Notes: generated by a model from the sequence alone, not told the origin. A DNA stretch of 50,715 nucleotides from Pinguiococcus pyrenoidosus (GCA_019677205.1 JAAMXY010000146.1:1-50715), one strand, 5' to 3'; numbered from the stretch's first letter, positions 10,966-20,878 are shown. Numbers and translations: made by a program.

Positions 10966-11183
10966 ACGGAATCCTAAAAACGTGCTATCTCCAATCCCTT
11001 TATTTGAATATTTTGAAGGTCTCCGCTGGTCGGGAATTCTGGGGATTGATTGGATCGGGAGGATCAGCTGATATGGGAAGAATCAGCTGACGTCTCGTCG
11101 AGAAAGGATCAGCTGATCTACTTTTTCGCGCCCCCGTCGGCCGCGAGGTCGTTTGAACCGTGCGTTTCGCCTCCCCTGGCCCA
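10966..11183. promoter_or_regulatory. Divergent promoter, PX gene and POM121-like gene
   Basis: A 218-bp gap between two start codons. It contains an AT-rich stretch (about 10971-11030), the sequence GGATCGGGAGG at 11052-11062, three TCAGCTGA palindromes, and TTTCGCGCC at 11124-11132, which fits the E2F consensus. Confidence 0.6.
11064..11118. promoter_or_regulatory. Three palindromic TCAGCTGA elements
   Basis: Exact copies lie at 11064-11071, 11083-11090 and 11109-11116. The third extends to a perfect 12-bp palindrome GATCAGCTGATC (11107-11118). They sit centrally in the divergent promoter. The core CAGCTG is an E-box. Further copies are found upstream of CSN3/GT41 and of PheRS. Confidence 0.6.
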
Positions 11184-14100
11184 ATGCGGACGCCATGGCT
11201 CTCGCCGAGGACCAGACAGAATGAGGACTTGTTTCGGCAAAGGCGCCTGATCGCCTTGGGGTCCTTCGTTGCCCTTTGTGCCGGGCTCATCTACGCAGTA
11301 GGCGCCACGGTGTTTTCCCTCCTGCTGTTCACGCTGGGGCTTGCCGTGCTTCGAAGCAGCAATCGCCTCGTGGCCAAGTATCGAAGAGATCTATGGAGAA
11401 GGCTGGCACTGTGGACGCGCTGGAACGGAAGGGAGGCGCGGACTCCGACTGTGAAATGGCCCCGGACGGTGAGGAGGCTTCCCACGGGGCCGTCGAGTGC
11501 TTCCACGCCGGCGACGAAGGAGGAGAAGGGGCCCCTGCCGCCATCAGAAGGGCGTGGCTCAACACCGTCGACCGCACAGGTCACGCGGAAGCTGAACTTT
11601 GCGGCTGCCGCAACAAGTGCGAAGCAGCCAAGTCGGCCGCAGACGGCGGCGGACGCCATGTTGCCCACAGCCGAATCGTCTCGTTCACGCGATCCTGCAA
11701 GCCGCGAGGCGAGGAGCTCTGGAAATTTTGCGGGCCCGCTGCCGTCGGGGCTGAGCGGGGCGTCAGGGGAGACTTTAGAGATTCCGGGTACGGATGGAGG
11801 TGAAGAGCACGAGGCAATGGACGAGGAGGAGTTGGACGAAATGGACGCGATACCTTTCCCTGTTCGCTCCGCACAGAAACGGAAGGCGGACGCACGCTTT
11901 TCGGATGGCACCAGCTTCTCGCCGGGCAGCGCCCCGAATGGGCATCGGCCGGTGAAAGTCTCCCGCGTTACGCAGGTCGACGCCGAGAGGAAGCGCAAGC
12001 TGCACGAGACCGGCGGCAACAACGGCCTTGGCGCCCCGAGCGCAGGCGTGAAGAAGCGCAGTACCTTGACGTCGCGTCCAGATCGTGGCGCACAGGCAGC
12101 TCAAGCGTCCATTGGGAAGGGAGGAGCCTTTGCCCCAATCAAGGACGGGCGCTTCGTGAAGGCCGCGAAGCGAAAAGCCCAGGCAGCCGCGTCCGAAACC
12201 GAGACGTTCCACGCTCGCCGGAAGCGGCTGAATGCAGCGACGATAGCACTGAAGATCGATCAAGAGCAGAAGTCCTCGGAATATGTTGTCGCGCACGGAG
12301 AAGGCAAAGCTAGCGAACATGTCGAAGAGCTGGATGACGTTCCTGCCGGACGAAAGCGAGGCAGGACGCCTTCACGGGCAGCGACGCATATGTTTGGACC
12401 GGATTCTGCTGAAGATCCCATCGTGGAGCTGAAGCGCCGAAAAGCCGGGCCCTCCCAGTCGGTGAGCATGCGGGAGCGAATCCTGCAAAACTTTGAACGC
12501 TTGTCGAGCATGAAACAGAGCGGCATACCTGTCTCGCAGCAGAAGAACCGCAAATGGTCCCTGAGGCCCTCGGAGAACTACGAAGCGGCCAGCACCCGCG
12601 TGAAGGACATGCTCAATCGCGCTGCAGAGGCGCGGGAGGAGAAGCAGAGGGCGCTGGAACGGGCGGCAAATCCGCCGTCCCGTCCGACCGCCCCTGCCAA
12701 TGAGCAGACAAGCAGCGCCAGCGGCGCAGGGGCTGCGAACGGCAAAGCGCCTACGGCGTTCACATTCGGTGCCACCAAAGAGAAGGATGCGAAGGACACC
12801 GGCGGCCCAGCAACCTTCTCCTTCTCCGCCGACTCCTCCGGAACGGAAGCTTCGAAAGCCGCCGTGGAGAACGAGACGGGTGGCGGTCGGAAGGCTGCAG
12901 ATGCCGATCGAGGGGTCTCGTTTGCGCAGGGTACCAAGTCCGGTCCCGCCACCGACGGAGGAGAATCCGCAAAGGCGCCCATCGGCTTTGCATTTGGCCA
13001 GAGTGCGCCTTCGGAATCGTCTTCCACAGCTGCCGGTGCTGACAAGACGGCGTCCGAGAAGCCGGCTTTCACCTTTGGGGCCACCGGGTCGTCCCAAGGG
13101 GTTCCACCGCGCAGTCCGAAGCTTTCCACTTCGGCACCCGGTAGCAAGCACCTTGGAGTGGCCTTCGGAGCCTCCTCTGGGCCAAAGGCGAGCGCGAGTG
13201 GCGACGGTGCTTCCGGTGCCGAGGTGCCCGGCCCCTCGCCGGCGGCTTTCTCTTTCGGATCCTCCACGGCCAGGACGGACAACCCCAAGGAGCTTCAAAG
13301 GTCATCCTCCGGGCCCAGTGCCTTCTCGGTGTCGGCGCCCTCTGCGCTGAAGACCACTTCACACGCAGCGGGCGAAGCAAGGGAGGAGCCACGGCAAGGC
13401 TTTGTCTTCGGAGCCTCCACCTCATCCGCCGGAACCAGCGGACAAGGACAAAGCGCTCCGAAAGGGGGGCAACGGGAGAGCTTTGCGACTGGCGCCGGCG
13501 CATTCGGGGCTTCCTCGGGGCCTTCAGCAAGCGTCTCTAGCTCGGGCCCGTCCTTCGCCTTTGGCGCTGGTGCCGCCGCGCCGCAACCGTCGAGCGGAGC
13601 AGGAAAACAAGGAGGAGGCTTCGCTTTTGGGGGCGGCTCCTCGGGAGGGCAAACTGCCGCTCCCGTGGCCCCCCAACAGAGTCAAGGGACTGCATTCGGT
13701 CAATCCTCGAGCAGCGCATTCGGTCAATCCTCGAACAGCGCATTCGGTCAATCCTCGAACAGCGCATTCGGTCAATCCTCGAACAGCGCATTCGGTCAAT
13801 CCTCGAACAGCGCATTCGGCCAATCCTCGAACAGCGCATTCGGCTTCAACTCGACCACAGCGGGAAGCGCGCCCGAGAAGGGCGGATCCTCTGCGGCCTT
13901 CCGGTTTGGGGGAGGTGCTTCGGCGGGAGGTTCTGCATCTTCAACAACTCAGAGCTCCCATAAGAGCGTGTTCAGCAAAGACACGAATGCACGCAGTGGT
14001 GGCGGCTTTGCCTTTGGCTCCAACGGGGCAAATGCCTCCGGCCCGGCGAAATCGTCCTCAGCGGCAGGCTTCCAATTCGGCGCCGCGAGCAACGCGGCTC

Positions 14101-14588
14101 CCTCGAATGCCTTCGGTGGCACTTCCGCCACGCCCAATGGCGGCGGGGGACGCTCTGCAGCTCCCGCGAATGCCTTCGGAGGCAGCTCCGCGACGCCCAA
14201 CGGCGGTGCAGGGCCCGCCTCGAGCCCATTCACCTTCGGCGGGGGGAGCAACGGCACGGGTGGGTCCCAGGGTGGCAGCAGCTTCGGCCAACCCAATGGA
14301 GCCGCGGCATTTGGCCGATCCCAAGGGGGTCCGGCGGGCCCCAACGCATTCGGAATACCACAAGGTGGAGGAGGGGGCGGTGGCAACCGCGGCGGTGGCG
14401 GTGGGGGCGGTGGATTGAATCCGTTTGGCGGCGCGCCTCCCGGGGGGAGAACAAACGCAACCTCAACCTCAAACTCAAACACAAATTCAAACTCAAGCTC
14501 GAACGTGTTTGCTCTGGGAGCTCAAGGAGGGAGCTCAGGCGCTAAGCCCCGGCGCCGCGTCCGAGCACAACGAAGGCGTCCACGGTAG
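11184..14588 (+). CDS. Transmembrane FG-repeat nucleoporin, POM121-like
   Basis: Predicted membrane-anchored nucleoporin that places FG repeats in the nuclear-pore channel. It is intronless, 1,134 residues from ATG 11184. Residues about 22-57 form one long hydrophobic stretch (LIALGSFVALCAG, then VFSLLLFTLGLAVL), directly followed by basic residues. The middle (about 190-470) has several bipartite nuclear-localisation-like clusters such as KRKADARF, KKRSTLTSRP and RKRGRTPSR. From about 520 to 1,110 there are about 26 FG motifs (FTFG, FAFG, FSFG, NAFG, AFGQ). The C-terminal tail is Arg-rich (KPRRRVRAQRRRPR). An N-terminal membrane anchor, then NLS patches, then C-terminal FG repeats and a basic end is the vertebrate POM121 order. 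Family membership is inferred from architecture, and convergent evolution is possible. It converges on CSN3 with a 109-bp gap. Confidence 0.75.
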   Translation: MRTPWLSPRTRQNEDLFRQRRLIALGSFVALCAGLIYAVGATVFSLLLFTLGLAVLRSSNRLVAKYRRDLWRRLALWTRWNGREARTPTVKWPRTVRRLPTGPSSASTPATKEEKGPLPPSEGRGSTPSTAQVTRKLNFAAAATSAKQPSRPQTAADAMLPTAESSRSRDPASREARSSGNFAGPLPSGLSGASGETLEIPGTDGGEEHEAMDEEELDEMDAIPFPVRSAQKRKADARFSDGTSFSPGSAPNGHRPVKVSRVTQVDAERKRKLHETGGNNGLGAPSAGVKKRSTLTSRPDRGAQAAQASIGKGGAFAPIKDGRFVKAAKRKAQAAASETETFHARRKRLNAATIALKIDQEQKSSEYVVAHGEGKASEHVEELDDVPAGRKRGRTPSRAATHMFGPDSAEDPIVELKRRKAGPSQSVSMRERILQNFERLSSMKQSGIPVSQQKNRKWSLRPSENYEAASTRVKDMLNRAAEAREEKQRALERAANPPSRPTAPANEQTSSASGAGAANGKAPTAFTFGATKEKDAKDTGGPATFSFSADSSGTEASKAAVENETGGGRKAADADRGVSFAQGTKSGPATDGGESAKAPIGFAFGQSAPSESSSTAAGADKTASEKPAFTFGATGSSQGVPPRSPKLSTSAPGSKHLGVAFGASSGPKASASGDGASGAEVPGPSPAAFSFGSSTARTDNPKELQRSSSGPSAFSVSAPSALKTTSHAAGEAREEPRQGFVFGASTSSAGTSGQGQSAPKGGQRESFATGAGAFGASSGPSASVSSSGPSFAFGAGAAAPQPSSGAGKQGGGFAFGGGSSGGQTAAPVAPQQSQGTAFGQSSSSAFGQSSNSAFGQSSNSAFGQSSNSAFGQSSNSAFGQSSNSAFGFNSTTAGSAPEKGGSSAAFRFGGGASAGGSASSTTQSSHKSVFSKDTNARSGGGFAFGSNGANASGPAKSSSAAGFQFGAASNAAPSNAFGGTSATPNGGGGRSAAPANAFGGSSATPNGGAGPASSPFTFGGGSNGTGGSQGGSSFGQPNGAAAFGRSQGGPAGPNAFGIPQGGGGGGGNRGGGGGGGGLNPFGGAPPGGRTNATSTSNSNTNSNSSSNVFALGAQGGSSGAKPRRRVRAQRRRPR
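13692..13835 (+). repeat. Six tandem 24-bp units encoding AFGQSSNS
   Basis: Units begin at 13692, 13716, 13740, 13764, 13788 and 13812. Units 2-5 are identical, the first differs by one base (AFGQSSSS) and the last by one synonymous base. A diverged partial copy follows at 13836. Near identity at synonymous sites points to recent expansion of the FG region. Confidence 0.95.
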
Positions 14589-14697
14589 CATGTGTCGCCG
14601 CAAAGGTGAAGCAACCTCGAAGGAAATTGAACGAGCCTTCCAATACATTGCCTCCTCTTCCGATCGGTTGCCGGAAGGCCTTTCGCACACGTGACTT
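14589..14697. other. Convergent 3' gap, POM121-like gene and CSN3
   Basis: These 109 bp separate two stop codons. I see no AATAAA and no RNA gene. Confidence 0.6.
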
Positions 14698-16178
14698 TTA
14701 CCCCAGCATCGCGTCCATACCATGCGAATCGTCGTAGAACTGTGCCATATCCGCTGTCGATTCGCCAACAGACCCCGGTTCAAGCTCTGCATTGGCCCAT
14801 CTCGAGCTCGACCCGAAACGCTCGTTCCTGCTCCGCTGCTGCAAGTACTTCGGATCGAGGTCCATCTTCGAGTCAAGGGCTTGTATCCGCTCTGCCACCC
14901 CTGCGATCCTTTGCATCGCGCTTTCCATGGCCTGCACAGATCCGATTCCATATCCGTGCTTCTCGCCCGAGCAGAAAGTGAGAACCTGCCTGGCCTCGTC
15001 GATCCGGGTACCATCGCTCAGCGCGCCATCGGAGACCATCTCCGCAACCAGTGTCTGCACGTCTTCTGGCCGCGTCAGCTCCAGCAGGCCAGCTGCCTTC
15101 GCAACAGGAAGCGTCGTGTAAGCTCGGCTCAGATTCAAGAGCCTCTTCCGCCGCAGCGCGCTTGGGAGCTGCCGGGCGATCCCAAGGTTGCTGTCGTTCT
15201 CCAGGATCTGTCTATGCTCAGCAAGCTTCAGGTCGACGTCGCGAATGCTGGCTCCAGAAGGACAGAACGCATTCGCTATCTCCATGTACGGCCGGGTTCG
15301 GCTCCGCAGCGCCTCTTGAACATTGGGGTGTACGTTTTTCGGCAAGGCGGAGCGCTCTCCGCCTGCGAGCAGGTTGACCAACAGCATCTTCTTATAGGCG
15401 CTGAGGGAAATGGCGCTCACCTCGCCCTGGCTGGGCATCGTGACACAAAGCTGGAACAGCCCCACAGCCTCCCTAAAGCGCATCAGGCCCGTCAGCACGT
15501 AGCCTCCGTAGAAGAAGTACTTCAGGATGTCCTCAGACTCCAGGCCGATGTCCGCCGACACTTCGTGGACGGGATCCTCATCGAGCAGCCGCGCACCAAG
15601 GTGCTGGCAGCGACCCAAGATGCACAGCTGAAGCACCGGCGCATGCAGCGGCGTCAAGCACCGGGCTCGCGGCTGCACCTTCGGAATGGCCTTCAAGAGC
15701 AAGTGCACGGCCTCCAGCTCTCTCTTGCACTCGGTGGCCGCTTCCACCAGTCTCCACACCACGGCCGAGAAGACATCTTCGTCCCCCTTGATCTGCTCCG
15801 CGTCGAAGTCCAGCAGAAACACGCCCATTGAGTCAAAAAAGAGCGCCAGCTGAGGAGTCGATACCGCGTGGGAGAACGCGGACAGCACGAACAAGCTGCC
15901 CGCGGTCTTGCGCGAGAAGTCCAGTCCGGACAAGGCCTCCTCCAGATTTGACGTGTCTGGCTCGTCGCCCTGAAGCTCCTCCATGAGCTGCTCGATGAGC
16001 GCATCCTGTCGGCGGCCATGAAAGCGCGGTTAGGTGAAGAGGCGCTCCCTGGATCTTCATCGAAACTCGCCGCACGCCGAACCTTCACACTCTTGAGGTC
16101 GGCGCGGAGCGCTTTCTGGGAAGCCGCGTCGTTCGTGCTGCTCTGAATGAGCTGCACGACCGTCTCGAGCGTGCTCAT
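14698..16178 (-). CDS. CSN3: COP9 signalosome subunit 3, two exons
   Basis: CSN3 is a PCI-domain subunit of the COP9 signalosome, which removes NEDD8 from cullin-RING ubiquitin ligases. Exons are 16178-16089 and 16005-14698, about 465 residues (human about 420). The text aligns along the family: N-terminal MSTLETVVQLIQSS; LLLKAIPKVQP with LTPLHAPVLQLCIL; LKYFFYGGYVLTGLMRF (human has CYYYYGGMIYTGLKNF); AYKKMLLVNLLAGG; then the PCI winged-helix region at about 325-405 (LRRKRLLNLSRAYTTLP to MVSDGALSDGTR) and the conserved tail containing LDSKMDLDPKYLQQ. The start is the first ATG and matches the family N terminus. The donor is ambiguous: 16083 would also keep the frame and adds two residues. It shares a divergent promoter with the GT41 gene. 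Confidence 0.88.
16006..16088 (-). other. CSN3 intron, 83 nt (or 77 nt)
   Basis: On the minus strand the acceptor is GGCCGCCGACAG|GATGC, preceded by a CTAAC branch-like site at about 16028. Two phase-0 donors are possible: GAGT|GTGAAG (exon end 16089) or GAAG|GTTCGG (exon end 16083). Confidence 0.7.
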
Positions 16179-16551
16179 GTCGAGGCGGCGTAGCACGTGA
16201 TACGCAGACGCAGGGACAGCAGCATCCGCGCCGCTCTTCCGGCGTTTCACCCCTTTCGGGATCCTCCTCGTTCAAAACAATAGGGATCGGGAGGGGGGCG
16301 CAAGCCTCATCAGCTGATCCGCGCAGGGACCTGCTTCAAAACTGCGGTGCGGCTTCTGGATCCAGATTTGAACAGCGCGTCTCTCGTCTGGAGATTTGGT
16401 GCTTTGACCCGTCTCACTTCCCTTCGGCTCTTCCTCTCGGAGGGGTCTCCTTCTGCAGCGCCGGTGGGAGATGGCCTGCTTCTTCCTCGCTTGCGCTCGC
16501 CGCTTCGCGCTTGTTCCGGCGTGAAGCTTCGTTGTGGAAGGGAGCGTCGCG
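16179..16551. promoter_or_regulatory. Divergent promoter, CSN3 and GT41 glycosyltransferase
   Basis: A 373-bp gap between start codons. It holds GGATCGGGAGG at 16284-16294 and the palindrome ATCAGCTGAT at 16309-16318, the same two words found in the PX/POM121-like promoter. No TATA box or RNA gene is seen. Confidence 0.6.
16310..16317. promoter_or_regulatory. TCAGCTGA element
   Basis: Exact copy of the palindromic octamer, 132 bp upstream of the CSN3 start and 234 bp upstream of the GT41 start. Confidence 0.5.
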
Positions 16552-19500
16552 ATGAATCCGCTTCTTATAGTCCTCCTTGTGGCGACCTCGTGTGCTCGAG
16601 CACGGTCACAACGCACTGAAAAAAGGGAGCTTCATGACGCTGTTGAGAAAATCCAGGCTGGCAACTTTGGAGATGGGCAAAAGGTGGGATATGCGACGCC
16701 GGCGTGTGGACGTTCCGCCCGTGCCATTCCTTGACGTTTTGCAACGAATCACAGACGTTGGAGGCCATTTTGAGGAAGGAGACGGATCCTCAAGTCCTTG
16801 CCGAGACCCTCAATGCATTGGGTGTTGCACGCTTCTCCGTGGGGGATGTGGAAGGAGCCGCAGAGGCTATGCATGAATCGCTCCGCCTCCAGAGTTCGCC
16901 GGGCACCGGCTGCAACTTGGTGGAAGTCTTGCGAAGGCTTGGCGACTTAGACGACGCGCTGCGCCTCGCAGAGTCTTTCCTGTCGTCTTCGCAGGATCTG
17001 CAAGATGAAGCCTGCTATGTTAACGCAGCGCTGACGCTCAGCGATCGGCGGGAGAATGCCAAGGCCATCGATGTGCTTCAGCGAGCCAGACAGCGCTTTC
17101 CGGGAGCAATGAACATCCTGTCCTGGCTCGGCAGGATCTACACGCTGGAGAATCTGTGGGAAGAAGCGCACGAGACGTACGCAGCGCTCGTGTCCATGGA
17201 GAAGGCAACGGGAGGGGAGCTCTCCTTCGGCACAGCTCACGGCATGGCGATGAGCTTGCACAAGAACGGCTTCCTGTTTGAGGCCCAGGCCTACTACGAG
17301 TACGCCCATTCGCTGGATGGGCAGCACAGGATCAACACCGTGAACTTGGCTGCTCTCCTCAATCAGCAGGGGCGAAGTGCTGAGAGTGTGGAGCTGCATC
17401 GAGCTCTGGTGGACCGATATCCAGCCGATCCGCTGATTCGCAACAACTTTGGGGCCGCGCTTCAGACGCTTGGCCGGTACGATGACGCCATCGAGCAACT
17501 CCGTGCCTCGTTAGAGCTGGATCCCGGAAGCATCAGTGCAACGGTGAATCTGGGCAATCATTTCCACGGGGCGGGCTTCCAGGATTTGTCACGCGCGCAT
17601 TTCTTGCGAGCTCACGACCTGGCCGTGCGCCTGGCAGATGCGACGTCGAATGCTTCCGAAGGAGGCACGTGCCTCAGCTCTTGCCCCGGTGGATTCTTGC
17701 TGAGATCGGCCTTGCTGATACCGCAGGTGATGCAGTCTGCTGATGCCATGGCCAATCTCCGGATCAACATCCGCCGCGATGTGGAGCAGCTACATGAGAA
17801 ACTTCGCCGGGGCCTCGTAAAGCGATTCGATCCCCGCAAGTACATGGAGAACGTCCAATTCTATCTGCCGTACCATGGAATGCACGATCGAGCACTGCAA
17901 GAGGCCATAGCCAGGCTCCATGCCTCCATTGGTGCAGAGCATCTCCTCTTGAAGGCCGGGGTGTGGCTTGAAAGTAGGAAGGAACCCCCCGCAAGCGCCA
18001 TTGGAAGACCGCTGCCCCCGCTGGCTGAGGGTCTTGGTCGACGCTTCGGGGGAACAGGTCGCATCCCTTCGGTCGATGGGATGGCAGGCAGCCCACGAAG
18101 GCGGATTGTCTTCGTTTCCAAGTTCTTCGGAGTGTGGGAACCACACGGACTGCTGCTCAAAGGGATCGTTCAGGCGCTGCCTAGGGAGCATTTTGAGGTG
18201 TTGCTCGCCCCAATTCCGAGCCCGCCGAAGCCCGTTGATGCTGAGCTCGCGCAGGCTGCAGATGGCGTGGTGCCTCTCGGGTTGGACCACGATGCCAACC
18301 TGAAGGCTCTCGCAAACACCGGCGCAGACATCATCGTGTACGCCGACATGAACAGCGAACCGATCACTCATTTCCTTGGCTTCTCGCGCCTGGCGCCGCT
18401 CCAGATGGTGTTCTGGGGAAACCCCATGACCACAGGGAATCCGTCGATCGATTATTTCGTGTCCGGAGATCGCCTGGAGTTCGCGAAGAGAACGCGCCTC
18501 GGAGCTGCTCTGGAGCCATACTCCGAGCAGGTGGTTCTGCTCGGGGGACAGGGCATCTGGTATGACCAGCCAGATCGCTTCCCTTTGAACGAAACGTCTC
18601 GGGAAGCGAAGGATCACTTCGGCCTGCCTCAGAACGTAACGATTTACTTCGTCGGCCAGAGCGTCTTCAAGCTGCACCCGCTTTTCGATGACGCCGTGCT
18701 CGGTATCCTTTGCGAAGATTCCAACGGCGTAGTCGTTTTCCTCGCCGGCCACCGCCCGCGATGGACGGACTTACTGAGGCAGCGACTGCTGCCGCGGGTG
18801 CGAAGCCGCTGTTCCGCTTGTGAGAAGCGCATCCTCTTCATTCCACGCCAAGGGACCCCTATCAGGTACGCAGCTCCAGCTTGCATACGTGGCTCAACCT
18901 GAAGACTCAAGTCGACGCCCTGCCTTTCACTAGCTATCAAAGGCTGCTGACTTGCGCAGACATCGTCCTGCATCCCTTTCCATTTGGAGGTTCTCGGACT
19001 TCTGCAGATGCCATCAGCTTCGGAATCCCCATGGTGCTCTTTCCAACCATGGCGTTGCGGGGTCGAATGGCGGCATCTTTCTACAGCACCATGAGTGACA
19101 AGCTGGTCTCCCGGCTTGTTGCCGGCAGCGTTGACGACTACGTGGTGAAGGCAGTTTCGCTATCACGGAACTCAACCTTGTATGAGGACACGAAATCCGA
19201 AATACTGGCGACGTCACACAAGATCTGGAATGACACCGTGTATGTGGCGGACTGGATCGAGTTCCTCTGCCGAGCATCCGGGATACCTTCAACGACGCTT
19301 TCCTCGCACCGAGCATACCACGACGCTCTGGATGCGACGATCCCCGTGACGCTCTTGGATCTGGAGATGGAGGCCTCCGCCATGTTCCGTCAAGGAAATC
19401 TGCCACGGGCAGCCGAACTCCTTCACGCTTGCATCAAGATTGCTCCTCGCGAAGCACGGTTCTGGAATGATCTTGGATCGATCCTCCACCAGAGCGGCCG

Positions 19501-20878
19501 GGCAGAAGCTTCTTACGAAGTCCTCAGCAGGGCGATCCAACTTGACTCTTCGAGCTTCGCAATCATCAGCAACCTCGCGATGGTCAGCGCGAGCATGGCG
19601 AGGTTCCAGGAAGCGAAGGAACTGTACGAAAGGGCCCTGGAGGCCCGCGTGGAGGACGTAACCCTCTCGAACTTCGCGAACCTCTTCCGTGACCAAGGAG
19701 ACTACGAATCGGCACTGCAGACCTATCGAAGGTATCTCCAGCTGCCGCCCATGGAAACAGCAGGAGCCTTCCTGATCTATCTCGCCGTCCTGGATGAGCA
19801 AGATGTCGTAAGGTTGGAACCAATGGTGGCGAGGCTTGGGGAGACTCTTCAGTGGGCGGCATATGGCGCCCTCGACTCGATGGGACTGCGGAAGAAGGTC
19901 GCCGAGCTCCGGCAGCGGTTTCCTGTCTCTGTGAATGGTGTTTCCGCTTTGCTTTCAATCCGAGATGGCATGCCTGATCCTGAGGAACTCTACCGCGCCC
20001 TGAGCGGTGCGCAGCCACCCCTTCGCGCAGCCTTTGTGAGGAGCATGATGCACGGGCTCCCGGACAATGCTGGCATCGTCCTCCTGGTGCAGTACTTCAA
20101 GGCGGCGAGCGAGCAACGCCAACAGGAGCTTGAGGCGGTGCTACTGCGCAACCTACAGAATCCTTACATCAGTCAGATGCACCTTCTCCTCGAGACGGGT
20201 GTCTTCCGTAAGGCTGATGCCATCCTGGGGCACCTAAAGCATTTCCCAGAACTGCAGGGGAAGCTTGTGCTGCACCACGTGGGCAGGAGGCTGACTTTTG
20301 CCGACGCATTTCGCTACTCGAATCGGAATCTTGCGGGCAGGCTCGTCGGCCTTCTCAACGCGGACATTGTCTTCGACAGCTCGATTTACAAGCTTGGGGA
20401 TGCATCTAGCCTCGACATGAGGTCCCGCGCTTTTGCCCTCCTGCGACATGAGATTGCTGTTGACGCATCCGGCCGGGAAGTGCGAGCGCGCCTCATTCCG
20501 CGGACAGACTCGCAGGATGCTTGGATCTTCCGACCACCTCTGCCAGAAGCTGTGGTGGCGGCTTCCAGCTTCGCGCTGGGCCTTCCGCGGTGCGACGCAA
20601 GGGTCGCGCAGATCCTGACCGACAACGGGTATGAGGTGCGGAACCCGGCGTTCGCAATACGCGCAATTCACGTGCATTTTCGCCGAAATGCGAGCGACAT
20701 TGCAGAGGACAAGAAAGCAGACCACGATGCGAAGGACGCTGCAAGCGGCAGCACGCTTGGAGGAGGGGCTTTGGCGAGCCCCTCTGCGCCTTCCGCGGAG
20801 CTGCAGGGCTACGGACTGCAGGGGCAGGTGCTGGGCGAAGGAATCACCGTGCCTCTTTCACTTCAGTGGCAGTTCTAG
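16552..20878 (+). CDS. Secretory TPR / GT41 (OGT/SPINDLY-like) glycosyltransferase with a second transferase-like domain
   Basis: Likely a sugar-nucleotide-dependent glycosyltransferase acting on proteins. Exons are 16552-16683, 16755-18865 and 18934-20878 (1,395 residues). The N terminus MNPLLIVLLVATSCARA looks like a signal peptide. TPR repeats cover about 50-400. The GT41 catalytic region (about 490-900) has FLGFSRLAPLQMVFWGNPMT, a VFKLHP segment that holds the UDP-contacting Lys in OGT, and HPFPFGGSRTSADAISFGIP, the sugar-nucleotide loop, as in SPINDLY and bacterial GT41 enzymes. A second TPR block spans about 890-1,025. The last part (about 1,170-1,335), with RRLTFADAFRY, NADIVFDSS, SQDAWIF and LGLPRCDARV, resembles a GT-A-like domain of fused algal and bacterial glycosyltransferases; this is recalled, not searched. 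Known eukaryotic GT41 enzymes are nucleocytoplasmic, so a leader peptide is unusual. Donor and acceptor sugars cannot be read from the sequence. Confidence 0.82.
16684..16754 (+). other. GT41 gene intron 1, 71 nt
   Basis: The junction is GGGCAAAAG|GTGGGA ... CGAATCACAG|ACGTT, phase 0. It links the leader exon (ending NFGDGQK) to the first TPR (TLEAILRKET). Confidence 0.75.
18866..18933 (+). other. GT41 gene intron 2, 68 nt
   Basis: The junction is CCTATCAG|GTACGC ... CCTTTCACTAG|CTATC, phase 2. Splicing gives ILFIPRQGTPISYQRLLTC followed by ADIVL, matching the GT41 spacing between the LPR and ADV motifs. Nearer acceptors fail on phase or leave too short an intron. Confidence 0.8.

Noticed and set aside
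13692..13835. CRISPR-like direct repeats
   Set aside because: The units are contiguous without spacers and encode FG repeats in frame.
14722..15831. Plus-strand frame of 369 codons opposite CSN3
   Set aside because: The minus strand encodes a full-length CSN3; the plus frame is its mirror.
18881..20878. The second half of the GT41 gene as an independent gene
   Set aside because: Its apparent start is TTG within an intron; splicing at 18866-18933 joins it in frame to the upstream half and restores GT41 motif spacing.
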